A stretch of DNA of 52,700 nucleotides from Deltaproteobacteria bacterium (lineage in GTDB: Bacteria; Desulfobacterota; Desulfovibrionia; Desulfovibrionales; Desulfovibrionaceae): positions 1 to 52,700 of the forward strand of contig JAISOL010000038.1 in the NCBI GenBank assembly GCA_031275645.1, in the 5' to 3' direction. Every line of letters begins with the position of its first letter. The stretch's first letter is position 1. The position numbers and the translations under genes were made by a program. Of the stretch, positions 8,376 to 16,650 are shown in pieces. A model generated the notes under the pieces. The model was not told where the DNA came from, did not search any database, and saw nothing but the letters and a program-made list of their open reading frames with translations.

Positions 8376-11300
8376 TCAGTATTTCCGCTCAAGCAGGCTG
8401 GCGACGGATGCCGCCGCTTTTTCAAACTCCGCCGTCAGAATATACATAGCCGTTTCGTCCACGATGACGCGCAGCTTTACCGGCAGAGGCAGAGCCTGCA
8501 GGCGGGCCAAGGCCGCGTCCATAGCGCCTGCGTCCAGGGTTTCCAGCGCCGTCCGCAACTGTTCCAGGTATTCATCGACAGCCGGAGCGATGTCCCGCCC
8601 CTCGTCAGCCGCGGGTTCACTGTCCGGCGCGGAAGCCGCGCCGATGCGCGCCGCCAGGGAGGCAAGCTCCTCCCGGAACGCGGGCAGCTTTTCCCGGATC
8701 AGGGGCATATCGGCCTCGTTGCCCGCTTTCTCCAGCAGGGCGGCCTCTCTCGATAGCTCCTCGGCGCCGATATTGGCCAGAGCGCTTTTCGCCGCGTGAA
8801 CCTGCGTGATGAAGGCCTGCAGGGAAGTTTCGTCCGGATCTTCCGCTATCCGCGCGAGGCATGCCTCGGCATCCACACGGAACACTGCCAGCAGCTCCAG
8901 ATATAGATTATGGGAGCCGCCCACGCGGGCAACCCCGATGCCGACATCCAGGCCGGCGATTACCGGAAGCCGCGAGCCGGGCTGGACAAGGGAAGAAGCT
9001 GGCCCTTCACCGCGTTCATATTCAGGCGCCGGGCCCGCCGGGCCGGACGCGCGTCCAGAAGCGTCGCCAAGCGCCCCGCGGCGCTTTCCGGGGGGAAGCC
9101 ACTGCCTCAGCACGGCGTCCAGCTTGAGCGTGTTTATGGGCTTGCTGAGAAAATCGCTGAAACCGTTCTTCAGAAACATTTCCTTCATGCCGGACACGAC
9201 ATTGGCTGTCAGGACGACAATGGGCATGGTCCGGCAGCGCTCCTCGTCCATGTCCCTGATAGCGCGCGTAACCTCCACGCCGTCCATCTCGGGCATCATA
9301 TGGTCCATGAGCACGAGATCGAAGGGGCGCGCCCGCACCAGCTCCACAGCCTCGCGACCTACCAGGCAGGTGTACACGCGCATCTTGTAAGGGGCGAGCA
9401 AACCCTCGGCCACCAGCAGATTGCTCGGCAAATCGTCCACGACCAGCACATCGGCCTCCGGCGCCGTAAAACCGACGCGCGGCAGATCCGCGCGCGTTAA
9501 GGCGTCGGCGGGGATCGCCGGCGTTCCCCAATCCGCTACGGCCTGCGTCAGTACGGCCGTGAAGACGGAGCCTTTGCCGTATTCGCTACTGGCCGTGATA
9601 TCCCCGCCCATAGCCCGGCACAGACTGCCGGCTATGGTCAGACCGAGGCCCGTTCCTTCAATGTTCATATTTTTGTGGATATCAACCCGCTTGAAGCTTT
9701 TGAACAGTTCCGCCATATCTTCCTGGCGTATCCCGATCCCCGTATCAGCCACCTCAAAAGAAAGCCGCAGCCTGCCGTCCTCCTGCATCGCGCCGGAAAC
9801 GGTGAAAATTACGGAACCCTGACGGGTGTATTTGACGGCGTTGCTGAGGAGGTTCAACAGTATCTGTCTGACGCGGTTCACATCGCCGCGCAGCCTGTCG
9901 GGCAAAGCGGCGTCGATGCGCGTGCTGAAGGCAACGGGCTTGTCGGCGATCCTGAACCTGATGATGTCCTCCACGCTACGGATGAGGGCGCTGAAAGCGT
10001 ACTCTTCATTGGCGATATCCATCTTGCCCGCTTCAATTTTCGAGAAATCCAGAATATCGTTGATGAGGGCGAGCAGGCTGATTCCGGCCTGCTTCAGGTG
10101 ACGGACCTCATCCGCAGCCTCCGCGGGCAAATCGCGCCGGAGCAGCACTTCGGCGAGTCCGACGACGACGTTCATGGGTGTGCGTATCTCGTGGCTCATC
10201 CGGGATAGAAACTCGCTCTTCGCCTGGGAGGCGTCGCGAGCGATCTCGGCCTGCGCCGCCAGTTCCCTGATGAACCGCCTGTTGCGCCGCAAAAGCGTGA
10301 GCAGAAGCGCCGCGATCGCGACCAGCGTGACGGACAGCCCTATGAGATAGGGCTGCCGGACGCGCGCCCTCTCGGCATCATAATCGAACAGGCGGTAAAG
10401 CCACTGGTCGGCAATCCCTTTCGTGTCCACTGTTTTCTGCGCTTTGCTGATGATGGAGCAGAGGACTGTCTCGTTTATGTTCAGGCCGAAGGAGGATAAA
10501 TGGGAATCGTCAAAGAGGACGTTCACCTTGAAGCGGGATTTCCCGGATTGGCTCGTCATGCTCTGCATCCGGTAGCGACTGGCCATGACGAAATCAACTT
10601 CCCCTTTTTCCAGCGCCGTGAAGCACTTGTCCGTGGAATCAAAACGCACGATGCGCCGGTGCTTGGGGAAACGGCGGTTGAAGACCTCCTCGTAGGCGGT
10701 GCCCGTAGCGACGGCCACTGTCGAGTGGAGGATCCGGTTGACCTTGATGTACTCATGTTCCAAGCGGGAAATAAGGGCGAAATTGTCGGTACTGTACGGC
10801 GTATCCACCCAGAGGAAGCGCCCCTGGCGATCCCTGGTGGGAATCAGCTCCGAGATCAGCGCCACTTTCCCTTCCTCAAGCGCGCTGAGCAGTTCCGACC
10901 AAACCGCGTCCGGCGCGTTCGCGATGATAAAGGAAAGCCCGGAAAGATCGCTGATTTCGCGCAACACGTCAAGGGCTATGCCCTGCCACTGCCGTTCCGC
11001 CGTGTTATAGAAACTGAAGGGATAATTGTCGTATTCCACCGCGATGGGAATATTGCGCCCGCCACCGTGCGCGCGCAGGTAATTCTTTTCTTCCTCGTTG
11101 AGCTGCATGAAAAATTTGTGCTTGCGGTATTCATCCTCACCCTGGTCATAAAGTTCCGCCAGACTATAAAAGACATCGTCCTGATTCAGGTATTTCTGCA
11201 CGACGCTGATAACGGGAGCGAGTTCGGACTTGCCTGTGGAAAGGGAAACGGGCAGGTAAATCAGCGGGAAGTATTCCGTCGCCGTGATGTCTCCGTAAGC

Positions 11301-11993
11301 CTCAAAGGCCGCTTCAGCATGGCTCCCCGCGAAAAAAGCGTCAACGGCCCTGTTGCGCAGCAGGTCCGCGGCCTCGCCGTAATAGTCCACATAAGTGGCG
11401 ACAAAAGGAGCGTCTACGGTTTTACTGACATCGTGGACAATCCTGGAACCTTTAAGGAAGGCGAAACGCAATGTCCGCCGGGCCGCCAGTTCCGGCAAAT
11501 CCTCGCTGCCGGCCAGCCGGAAATACTTGACGAAGCGCTCGGCGACGGCGTCGGTCATGTGGTAGATTTCCCGGCTCTCGGGGGTTGCCGTCAAATCCCC
11601 GCTAAAATCGATCTCACCGGAAGCGAAACCGTCAACGAGCGTGTTCCATTCCACGATATCCGGCTTGAAGGGCACGCCGAACAAACCGCTCAGCCAGGCG
11701 CAGAACAGGCTGGAGAAACCGCCGATGCTCCCGTCGTCTCTGTGGAAAGACTCCGTGCTGTGAAGCATGGCTAAAGTGAAGCCTCCATAGCGCTTCTTCA
11801 GGGCCTCTATGGCGGCTACTTCGTCGCCCGTGACGCCGGGAATATCCGTGTATTTCGAAATACGGGGTTCGCCTGCGCCTGCGGGCAGATCGACGGCCAC
11901 AAGCCCGCACAGCAGACAGGCCAGGAGGAGGGATAGGATGTATTTGCGGCTCAGATATGGCCCCTCACTTGAGGATTCCGCTTGTCCGATCAA
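8376..11993 (-). CDS. BvgS/EvgS-like hybrid sensor histidine kinase
   Basis: A 1205-residue membrane sensor. The order is: N-terminal signal/membrane segment (about 18-40), two periplasmic solute-binding (SBP_bac_3-type) domains (about 45-280 and 300-535), a membrane helix at about 551-571, HisKA with phospho-His601 (MSHEIRTPM), an ATPase domain (NLLSNAVKYT, DTGIGI, GTGLGLTI), a receiver domain with Asp897 (LMDHMMPEMDG) and a C-terminal HPt domain with His1066 (VHAAKSALANIGA). This is a complete internal His-Asp-His relay, needing only an external receiver protein, and none is encoded nearby. The start is a TTG, as no in-frame ATG exists near the signal sequence. Tandem venus-flytrap sensors usually detect small solutes or redox state; the ligand is unknown. 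The Sel1-repeat gene lies 77 bases upstream on the same strand. Confidence 0.93.
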   Translation of the reverse strand: MIGQAESSSEGPYLSRKYILSLLLACLLCGLVAVDLPAGAGEPRISKYTDIPGVTGDEVAAIEALKKRYGGFTLAMLHSTESFHRDDGSIGGFSSLFCAWLSGLFGVPFKPDIVEWNTLVDGFASGEIDFSGDLTATPESREIYHMTDAVAERFVKYFRLAGSEDLPELAARRTLRFAFLKGSRIVHDVSKTVDAPFVATYVDYYGEAADLLRNRAVDAFFAGSHAEAAFEAYGDITATEYFPLIYLPVSLSTGKSELAPVISVVQKYLNQDDVFYSLAELYDQGEDEYRKHKFFMQLNEEEKNYLRAHGGGRNIPIAVEYDNYPFSFYNTAERQWQGIALDVLREISDLSGLSFIIANAPDAVWSELLSALEEGKVALISELIPTRDRQGRFLWVDTPYSTDNFALISRLEHEYIKVNRILHSTVAVATGTAYEEVFNRRFPKHRRIVRFDSTDKCFTALEKGEVDFVMASRYRMQSMTSQSGKSRFKVNVLFDDSHLSSFGLNINETVLCSIISKAQKTVDTKGIADQWLYRLFDYDAERARVRQPYLIGLSVTLVAIAALLLTLLRRNRRFIRELAAQAEIARDASQAKSEFLSRMSHEIRTPMNVVVGLAEVLLRRDLPAEAADEVRHLKQAGISLLALINDILDFSKIEAGKMDIANEEYAFSALIRSVEDIIRFRIADKPVAFSTRIDAALPDRLRGDVNRVRQILLNLLSNAVKYTRQGSVIFTVSGAMQEDGRLRLSFEVADTGIGIRQEDMAELFKSFKRVDIHKNMNIEGTGLGLTIAGSLCRAMGGDITASSEYGKGSVFTAVLTQAVADWGTPAIPADALTRADLPRVGFTAPEADVLVVDDLPSNLLVAEGLLAPYKMRVYTCLVGREAVELVRARPFDLVLMDHMMPEMDGVEVTRAIRDMDEERCRTMPIVVLTANVVSGMKEMFLKNGFSDFLSKPINTLKLDAVLRQWLPPGKRRGALGDASGRASGPAGPAPEYERGEGPASSLVQPGSRLPVIAGLDVGIGVARVGGSHNLYLELLAVFRVDAEACLARIAEDPDETSLQAFITQVHAAKSALANIGAEELSREAALLEKAGNEADMPLIREKLPAFREELASLAARIGAASAPDSEPAADEGRDIAPAVDEYLEQLRTALETLDAGAMDAALARLQALPLPVKLRVIVDETAMYILTAEFEKAAASVASLLERKY

Positions 11994-12070
11994 TCAGGCT
12001 CTCTGACCTTTTCCTCCAAAAACAGCTTTCCGTCAAGGTAATTTGCCGGGAACTCCGAAGACCGCGCGGC

Positions 12071-12385
12071 TCAGCCCATATTTTTCGCGCCTAAACGCCA
12101 AACAAAAAATCGGGCATCGTCATGGCCTTGCGCCGCCGCTCTGGCATACCAGTATACAGCCTTCTCTTCATTCTGGACAATACCAAACCCGCAACTGTAT
12201 GCTATACCAAGATTAAACTGCGCCTCGGCATCCCCCTGTTCCGCCTCCTTTCTCCACAATCCCACCACTCTGGCGTCGTCCCAGTCAAGACCGCCTTCTT
12301 CCGCGCGATCATCGGAACCGGAATTCAACCGCTCTCCGGCATCAACGCCTGCCGCCGCTCTTTCCAGGCCCGGATCGTCAAGCAT
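12071..12385 (-). CDS. Small Sel1-repeat (SLR) protein
   Basis: The C-terminal half holds one clear Sel1-like repeat: AEQGDAEAQFNLGIAYSCG followed by G-x-V-x-x-NEEKAVYWYARAAAQGHDDARF, which matches the alternating helix pattern of SLR protein-interaction motifs. The N-terminal half is acidic and looks disordered. I choose the ATG at 12385 (104 residues). A TTG at 12448 would add 21 residues but has a poor ribosome site. There is no signal peptide, so it is probably cytoplasmic. It precedes the sensor kinase by 77 bases on the same strand and may be co-transcribed. A lone repeat is short for the family, so it could be a remnant of a longer protein. The partner is unknown. Confidence 0.7.
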   Translation of the reverse strand: MLDDPGLERAAAGVDAGERLNSGSDDRAEEGGLDWDDARVVGLWRKEAEQGDAEAQFNLGIAYSCGFGIVQNEEKAVYWYARAAAQGHDDARFFVWRLGAKNMG

Positions 12386-12693
12386 TTTCAGGCTTCCCTT
12401 TCCGCTATCTTTGTCTTCCGCTTTTCCGCCCGCGCTCCGCGCATGCAATCCGCGCTTGAGGCACGCCTCTCAGAGAGGAGACCAGATAAAAGCAGCTATG
12501 TAGGGCACAGTACCAGATTTACCCGGTTTGAGACTAATATATACGGCGTTTACACCTATGTAAACATATAAAAATGGTCAACTTGAACAAAATTTTCAGA
12601 TAGAAGAAAAATAGGCGGGTTTTGCGGAACGCGAAACGGGCGCGGGAGAAATAAAGCCTACGGCGATTCGCGCCTGAGCAGCAGGAGAATTTA
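12386..12693. other. Divergent regulatory region between the Sel1 and XRE genes
   Basis: About 300 bases separate two divergent genes. The part from 12530 to 12620 is markedly AT-rich compared with its surroundings. It holds an 18-base palindrome (12548-12565) and a 13-base palindrome CCTCTC-A-GAGAGG (12466-12478) in the probable leader of the Sel1 gene. I see no gene inside. Confidence 0.6.
12537..12565 (-). promoter_or_regulatory. Candidate operator palindrome with overlapping minus-strand promoter
   Basis: GTTTACA-CCTA-TGTAAAC (12548-12565) is a perfect 7-base inverted repeat. Read on the minus strand, TTTACA (a good -35) is followed after 15 bases by TATATT (-10, plus-strand 12537-12542), so the palindrome would cover the -35 of a promoter for the Sel1/kinase genes. 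The adjacent divergent XRE protein is the obvious candidate binder. This is inference from position and symmetry. Confidence 0.5.
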
Positions 12694-13011
12694 ATGTTTG
12701 ACCCCAAAAAATTGGGAAGACGCCTCAAGAGCCTGAGGCTGAAAAAAGGGCTTTCTCAGGATAAACTGGGGGAACTGGCCGGATTAAACGGAAAATTTCT
12801 GGGCGAGGTGGAACGGGGAAATGCGAACATTTCCATCCTTAACCTCTCCAAGCTGGCCGACGGGCTCGGCGTTACCCTGCTGGATATTCTGGCGGTCAAC
12901 CATGAGCAGAACAGGAGCGAACTCATCAGCGACCTGCGCCAACTGATCGAGAACGCTGACGATCAGCAGCTGAAAATCATCCACCGCCTGATCGAGGCCG
13001 TCACCCGCTGA
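12694..13011 (+). CDS. XRE-family helix-turn-helix transcriptional regulator
   Basis: A 105-residue protein with a Cro/C1-type helix-turn-helix at about residues 7-62 (LGRRLKSLRLKKGLSQDKLGELAGLNGKFLGEVERG, split here for length only by its motif: SQDKLGELAGL is helix 2 to 3), followed by ISILNLSKLADGLGV and a short acidic helical tail (RSELISDLRQLIENAD) that could serve dimerisation. The AGGAG site lies 6 bases before the ATG. It is divergent from the Sel1/kinase pair across the palindrome at 12548-12565 and ends 3 bases from the convergent ilvE stop. It probably represses its own region. It might also act on ilvE, but I see no copy of the palindrome near the ilvE promoters. Confidence 0.88.
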   Translation: MFDPKKLGRRLKSLRLKKGLSQDKLGELAGLNGKFLGEVERGNANISILNLSKLADGLGVTLLDILAVNHEQNRSELISDLRQLIENADDQQLKIIHRLIEAVTR

Positions 13012-13014
13012 GGG

Positions 13015-14100
13015 TCAATCCGCTTTAAAACGCGGCACCTTGCGCAACCAGCCCTCCGGGGCCGGAACAAGCCCGGTCTGCATTCCGGAATAAAGCTCGT
13101 AAAGGGCACGGCTGTGCCGGCCTATTTTTCCGTCACCAACGGTAAGGGAGGAACCGTCTTCCAGCAGATAGCGGTTCACCGGGCTGACCACGGCGGCGGT
13201 GCCGAAACCGCCGGCCTCAATAATCCTGCCGGACTTGATGTCCGCAATGAAATCCTTAAGGGGGATTTTTTCCTGACGCGCCTTGAACCTGCCCTGGCCG
13301 GCCAGTTCCAGCACGGATACGGAAGTGATGGAACGCAGTACGCTATCGTCAAAGCGCGGGATAACGAAGGTGCCGTCGTCGAGCACATGAAAATGATTCA
13401 TGGTGCCCACTTCCTCCAGGTAGGTATTGGAGGCGTCCAGATAAAGCACCTGATCCGCCCCCGCATCCACGGCGTGTTTGGCCGGACGCAGGGAGGCGGC
13501 GTAGTTGCCGGCGGCCTTGGATGTGCCTGTGCCGCCGGACACGGCCCTGTGATATTTTTCCGTAATCAGCAGGGTGATGGCTTCATTGAAACCTCCGGCG
13601 TAATAGGGGCCGGAAGGGGAAAGCATGATACAGAAAATATAGGTCTTGCTGGGTTTTACCCCGAGCATATCCTGGGTGGCGAACATAAAGGGACGGATAT
13701 AAAGGGAGGATTCCGGCTTGCCCGGGCACCAGTCCCTTTCCAGGTCTATAAGGCGCATCAGCCCTTCCAGTTGCAGATCCTCCGGCACTTCCGGCATCAT
13801 AAGAATGGAAGCGGAGTGATTGAGGCGCTTCATGTTTTCATCAAAACGCCAGATATAAACCTCTCCGTCCGTATGCTTGAAAGCCTTGGCCCCTTCAAAC
13901 AGGGTCTGCCCGTAGTGCAGACAGGCCGCACCCGGAGCCAGGGAAAAGGGGCTGTAAGGCACAATGCGGGGATCGTGCCAGGCGCCGCCGCGATAATCGG
14001 CCACAAACATATGATCGGTGCGGATCTCGCCAAAAGTGTCCACTGTGGCGGGCGGAGTCTGCCGACGTTCCACGGGCAAAGGCGCATAAGAAATATTCAT
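13015..14100 (-). CDS. ilvE: Branched-chain amino acid aminotransferase, copy 1
   Basis: A fold-type IV PLP aminotransferase of 361 residues that swaps amino groups between glutamate and the keto acids of Leu, Ile and Val. The PLP lysine is Lys195 in GTGTSKAAGNYAAS. LYLDASNTYLEEVGTMN carries the conserved glutamate, and GTAAVVSP is the phosphate-binding loop. The length and the long N-terminus (HMFVADYRG...) match the larger, eukaryote-like BCAT2 subgroup rather than the 310-residue E. coli type. AGGAG lies 8 bases before the ATG. It is the second of two tandem copies; a hand comparison gives about 68 differences over 360 residues, or about 81 % identity. All catalytic positions are intact, so both copies look functional. 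Confidence 0.93.
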   Translation of the reverse strand: MNISYAPLPVERRQTPPATVDTFGEIRTDHMFVADYRGGAWHDPRIVPYSPFSLAPGAACLHYGQTLFEGAKAFKHTDGEVYIWRFDENMKRLNHSASILMMPEVPEDLQLEGLMRLIDLERDWCPGKPESSLYIRPFMFATQDMLGVKPSKTYIFCIMLSPSGPYYAGGFNEAITLLITEKYHRAVSGGTGTSKAAGNYAASLRPAKHAVDAGADQVLYLDASNTYLEEVGTMNHFHVLDDGTFVIPRFDDSVLRSITSVSVLELAGQGRFKARQEKIPLKDFIADIKSGRIIEAGGFGTAAVVSPVNRYLLEDGSSLTVGDGKIGRHSRALYELYSGMQTGLVPAPEGWLRKVPRFKAD

Positions 14101-14127
14101 ACCATGTCTCCTGCTGTTAAGAAGAGA

Positions 14128-14156
14128 TACCTACCCAAAAATGACAACTCAGACAA
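14128..14156 (-). promoter_or_regulatory. Promoter-like block upstream of ilvE copy 1
   Basis: On the minus strand TTGTCT, a 17-base spacer and TAGGTA precede the gene. The same arrangement and much of the surrounding sequence recur upstream of copy 2 at 15289-15317. The -10 match is weak (TAGGTA), so the conserved GTAGGTATC could instead be a regulator site. Confidence 0.45.
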
Positions 14157-14177
14157 GCTGAAAATAAAATCCGTCAG

Positions 14178-15260
14178 TTATTTTTCGTAAGACGGAACCC
14201 GGCGCAGCCAGCCCTCCGGGGCCGGGACGGAACCGAACTGCATCCTGGAATAAAGCTCGTAAAGGTCGCGGCTGTGCCGGCCGATTTTTCCGTCGCCCAC
14301 AATAAGGGAAGATCCGTCCTCAAAGAGATAGCGGTTCACCGGACTGATCACGGCGGCGGTGCCCAAGCCGCCGGCCTCGATGATTTCGCCGCTCCTGAGT
14401 CCTTCCACAAAATTCTTCAGGGCTATTTTTTCCTGACGGGCCCTGAGCCTGCCCTGAGCGGCCAATTCCAGCACGGATAGGGAAGTTATGGAGCGCAGCA
14501 CGCTGTCGTTGAATTGCGGTATGACAAAGGTGCCGTCCGCAAGCACATGGAAGTGGTTCATGGAACCGGCTTCCTCCAGGTAAGTATTGGAAGCGTCCAG
14601 ATAAAGCACCTGCTCCGCGCCCGCATTCGCGGCGTGCCCGGCCGGGCGCAGGGAGGCGGCATAGTTGCCGGCGCATTTGGCGGTTCCGGTACCGCCCGAA
14701 ACCGCCCGGTGGTACCTGCCGGTAATCAGCAGGGTAATGGCCTTGTCGAATCCTCCGGCGTAATAAGGGCCGGAGGGGGAGAGCATGATACAGAAAATAT
14801 AAGTCTTGCTCGGCTTTACCGCAAGCATGTCCTGGACGGCGAACATCAGGGGGCGGATGTAGAGCGAGCATTCGGGCTTTTCCGGACACCAGCCGCGTTC
14901 CAGGTCTATAAGACGCAAAAGTCCTTCCAGTTGCAGTTCCTCGGGCACTTCCGGCATCATGAGAACAGAAGCGGAATGATTAAGACGTTTCATATTTTCG
15001 TCAAAGCGCCAGACATAGACTTCTCCGTCCGCATGCCTGAAAGCCTTGGCCCCTTCAAACAAGGTCTGCCCGTAGTGCAGGCAGGCCGCGCCCGGAGGCA
15101 GAGCAAAAGGGCCGTAAGGCGTAATGCGGGGATCACGCCAGGCGCCGTCGCGGTAATCGGCCACAAACATATGATCTGTACGGATTTTTCCGAAAGTTTC
15201 CACTTTCGGGGGGGGAGTCCGCCTGCGCTCCGGCGGCAGCGCGTTATAAGAAATTTCCAT
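14178..15260 (-). CDS. ilvE: Branched-chain amino acid aminotransferase, copy 2
   Basis: The 360-residue paralogue of the neighbouring ilvE, transcribed first on the minus strand. It keeps the PLP Lys195 (GTGTAKCAGNYAAS), the DASNTYLEE segment and the GTAAVISP loop. Differences from copy 1 are scattered, with a cluster in residues 270-300, away from the lysine. The start is MEISYNAL at 15260. The longer open frame to 15533 runs into the preceding gene and is not credible. The ribosome site is poor: GAGG sits about 13 bases upstream, inside a potential hairpin. This may mean lower or regulated expression compared with copy 1. The stop lies 77 bases before copy 1. Confidence 0.92.
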   Translation of the reverse strand: MEISYNALPPERRRTPPPKVETFGKIRTDHMFVADYRDGAWRDPRITPYGPFALPPGAACLHYGQTLFEGAKAFRHADGEVYVWRFDENMKRLNHSASVLMMPEVPEELQLEGLLRLIDLERGWCPEKPECSLYIRPLMFAVQDMLAVKPSKTYIFCIMLSPSGPYYAGGFDKAITLLITGRYHRAVSGGTGTAKCAGNYAASLRPAGHAANAGAEQVLYLDASNTYLEEAGSMNHFHVLADGTFVIPQFNDSVLRSITSLSVLELAAQGRLRARQEKIALKNFVEGLRSGEIIEAGGLGTAAVISPVNRYLFEDGSSLIVGDGKIGRHSRDLYELYSRMQFGSVPAPEGWLRRVPSYEK

Positions 15261-15267
15261 TTTGTCA

Positions 15268-15317
15268 GGTATCCTCTGTCGAGGGGGATACCTACTTAAA
15301 AATAAGGACTCTGGCAA
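15268..15317 (-). promoter_or_regulatory. Conserved promoter-like block and leader hairpin of ilvE copy 2
   Basis: On the minus strand TTGCCA (plus-strand 15312-15317), a 17-base spacer and TAGGTA (15289-15294) match the copy 1 arrangement. Copy 2 alone adds an inverted repeat, GGTATCC (15268-15274) and GGATACC (15286-15292), which overlaps the -10-like element and the ribosome-binding region. It could be an operator or an RNA hairpin that limits translation. Confidence 0.45.
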
Positions 15318-15345
15318 GACGAAAATAGTCCTCTCCCGTGGAAAC

Positions 15346-16512
15346 TCATTCCCCGGAAGAGCGGGAAAGCGCGGAACAGCGCAGCTCCCGCAGATGCAGG
15401 CCTGACTTTTCGCCCAAGTTCTCCCAGTGTGGGGGCAGACGCACCTCCAGTATGCGCTTGAGTTCGGTTCCGGCCAGTTCCAGAAGACCGGAAAGGCCGG
15501 AGTCAGCCTGAGCCAGCAGAAACAAAGGCTCAAGCAGCCCCTTGGCCTGCGCTTCAGTGAGCACGTCCACTCTGGTGGATGGGCGCAAACGCCTGTACAT
15601 GCCCGCCTTCATGTGCAGTTTGGCGGCCAGCGCTCCGGCCCCGCGCAATCTGGCCGGCAGACGCAGGCGGGAGGCCAGGGCCGCGGCCGCCTGGATGCCG
15701 CGTATCTCGTGCTGATAGTGATGCGGCAGCATATCTCCGGGAGTGCTCGCTTTGCCCAGATCGTGGCATAGGGCCATCCAGACCGTGGCCTGAACCAATT
15801 CCTCAGCCTTGCGGGCCGTGATGTCGGGCCGCAGGGCCAGCCAGACCGAAAATTCCCTGGCGGCGCGGTCCATAATCTGGGCCAGGTGCTCCAGCACGCT
15901 GGAATTATGGTATTCCGGCGGACCGGCCGGCACCCGCCCGGAGCCGGACAACTCTTTAAACCAGTATCTCAGGGCGCGGCCTCTTTCCAGCACGCGCAAA
16001 AAATTTCCAGGCCGCGGAGCTTTCAGGGCTTTCAAACATTCCTGTCCCACTCTTTCGGCTGATATGCGGATAAAAGTTTCCCGCGCGGCGGCTTCAGCCA
16101 TTAAATCCAGACAGGCCGCTCCGGGCTTGAAATCAGGAAATACCGAGCAAAATCTGGCCGCGCGAAACACCCGCAGGGGATCCAGGCTGAAACCGGCGGG
16201 CGAGGCCGGATTGAGACGCTTAGCCTGCAAATCCGACAGAGCTTCAGGGTGCATGTGCAACACGCCGTCTTCACCCAACAGAAAGGCGTTGACTGTGAAA
16301 TCCCGCGCCAGAAGATTGGCTTCTATGCCCTCGCCCAGAGGCGTGTATTCATGCCCGCCCAACATATAGATCGCGTTCCTGCCGAGCTTGCGCGCTCCGG
16401 GATTAAGGGCCAGAAAATTCTCCTCCGTTCCGGTAAAGACATAATCCAAATCCTGCGGCTTCCCGCCCAAAAACAGATTGCGCACCGCCCCCCCCGCCAG
16501 ATAATATTTCAT
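15346..16512 (-). CDS. cca: tRNA nucleotidyltransferase / poly(A) polymerase family protein (CCA-adding type) with HD domain
   Basis: Class II nucleotidyltransferases of this type add or repair the 3' CCA of tRNA. I start at MKYYLAGGAVRN (388 residues), the usual family beginning. The frame is open 30 codons further, without family similarity. The metal-binding Asp21 and Asp23 lie in PQDLDYVF, followed by the neck region (DPLRVFRAARFCSVFP) and a metal-dependent HD motif (ALCHDLGKA) with downstream His residues (MLPHHYQHE), as in the HD-containing E. coli-type enzymes. The family motif GGAVRD is GGAVRN here. No good ribosome site precedes the ATG. It could be a related poly(A) polymerase; family assignment is secure, specificity is not. 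Confidence 0.85.
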   Translation of the reverse strand: MKYYLAGGAVRNLFLGGKPQDLDYVFTGTEENFLALNPGARKLGRNAIYMLGGHEYTPLGEGIEANLLARDFTVNAFLLGEDGVLHMHPEALSDLQAKRLNPASPAGFSLDPLRVFRAARFCSVFPDFKPGAACLDLMAEAAARETFIRISAERVGQECLKALKAPRPGNFLRVLERGRALRYWFKELSGSGRVPAGPPEYHNSSVLEHLAQIMDRAAREFSVWLALRPDITARKAEELVQATVWMALCHDLGKASTPGDMLPHHYQHEIRGIQAAAALASRLRLPARLRGAGALAAKLHMKAGMYRRLRPSTRVDVLTEAQAKGLLEPLFLLAQADSGLSGLLELAGTELKRILEVRLPPHWENLGEKSGLHLRELRCSALSRSSGE

Positions 16513-16650
16513 TCTGGAACTGTAACAGAAGCCTCCCTCCCTGCCAAACTGTTTCCCGCAAGGTATGGGGAACAGCCTGAAACGGCACCGGGAAGACTCC
16601 ATTCGCCCGGAGAGGTCATCCGGCTGATGGAGCCGGCTGTGGGTTGAGAC

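Noticed and set aside
10500-11774. Long plus-strand open frame opposite the sensor kinase
   Set aside because: It is the antisense of a well-supported kinase, and its composition follows the codon bias of the other strand. The same applies to the long frames at 48021-49754, 46014-47855, 23453-25192 and 32800-34515.
16620-16641. GGAGCCGGCTGTG shared between the birA leader and the peroxiredoxin terminator
   Set aside because: The 13-base identity is built on the palindrome AGCCGGCT and has no flanking similarity, so a mobile repeat is not supported.
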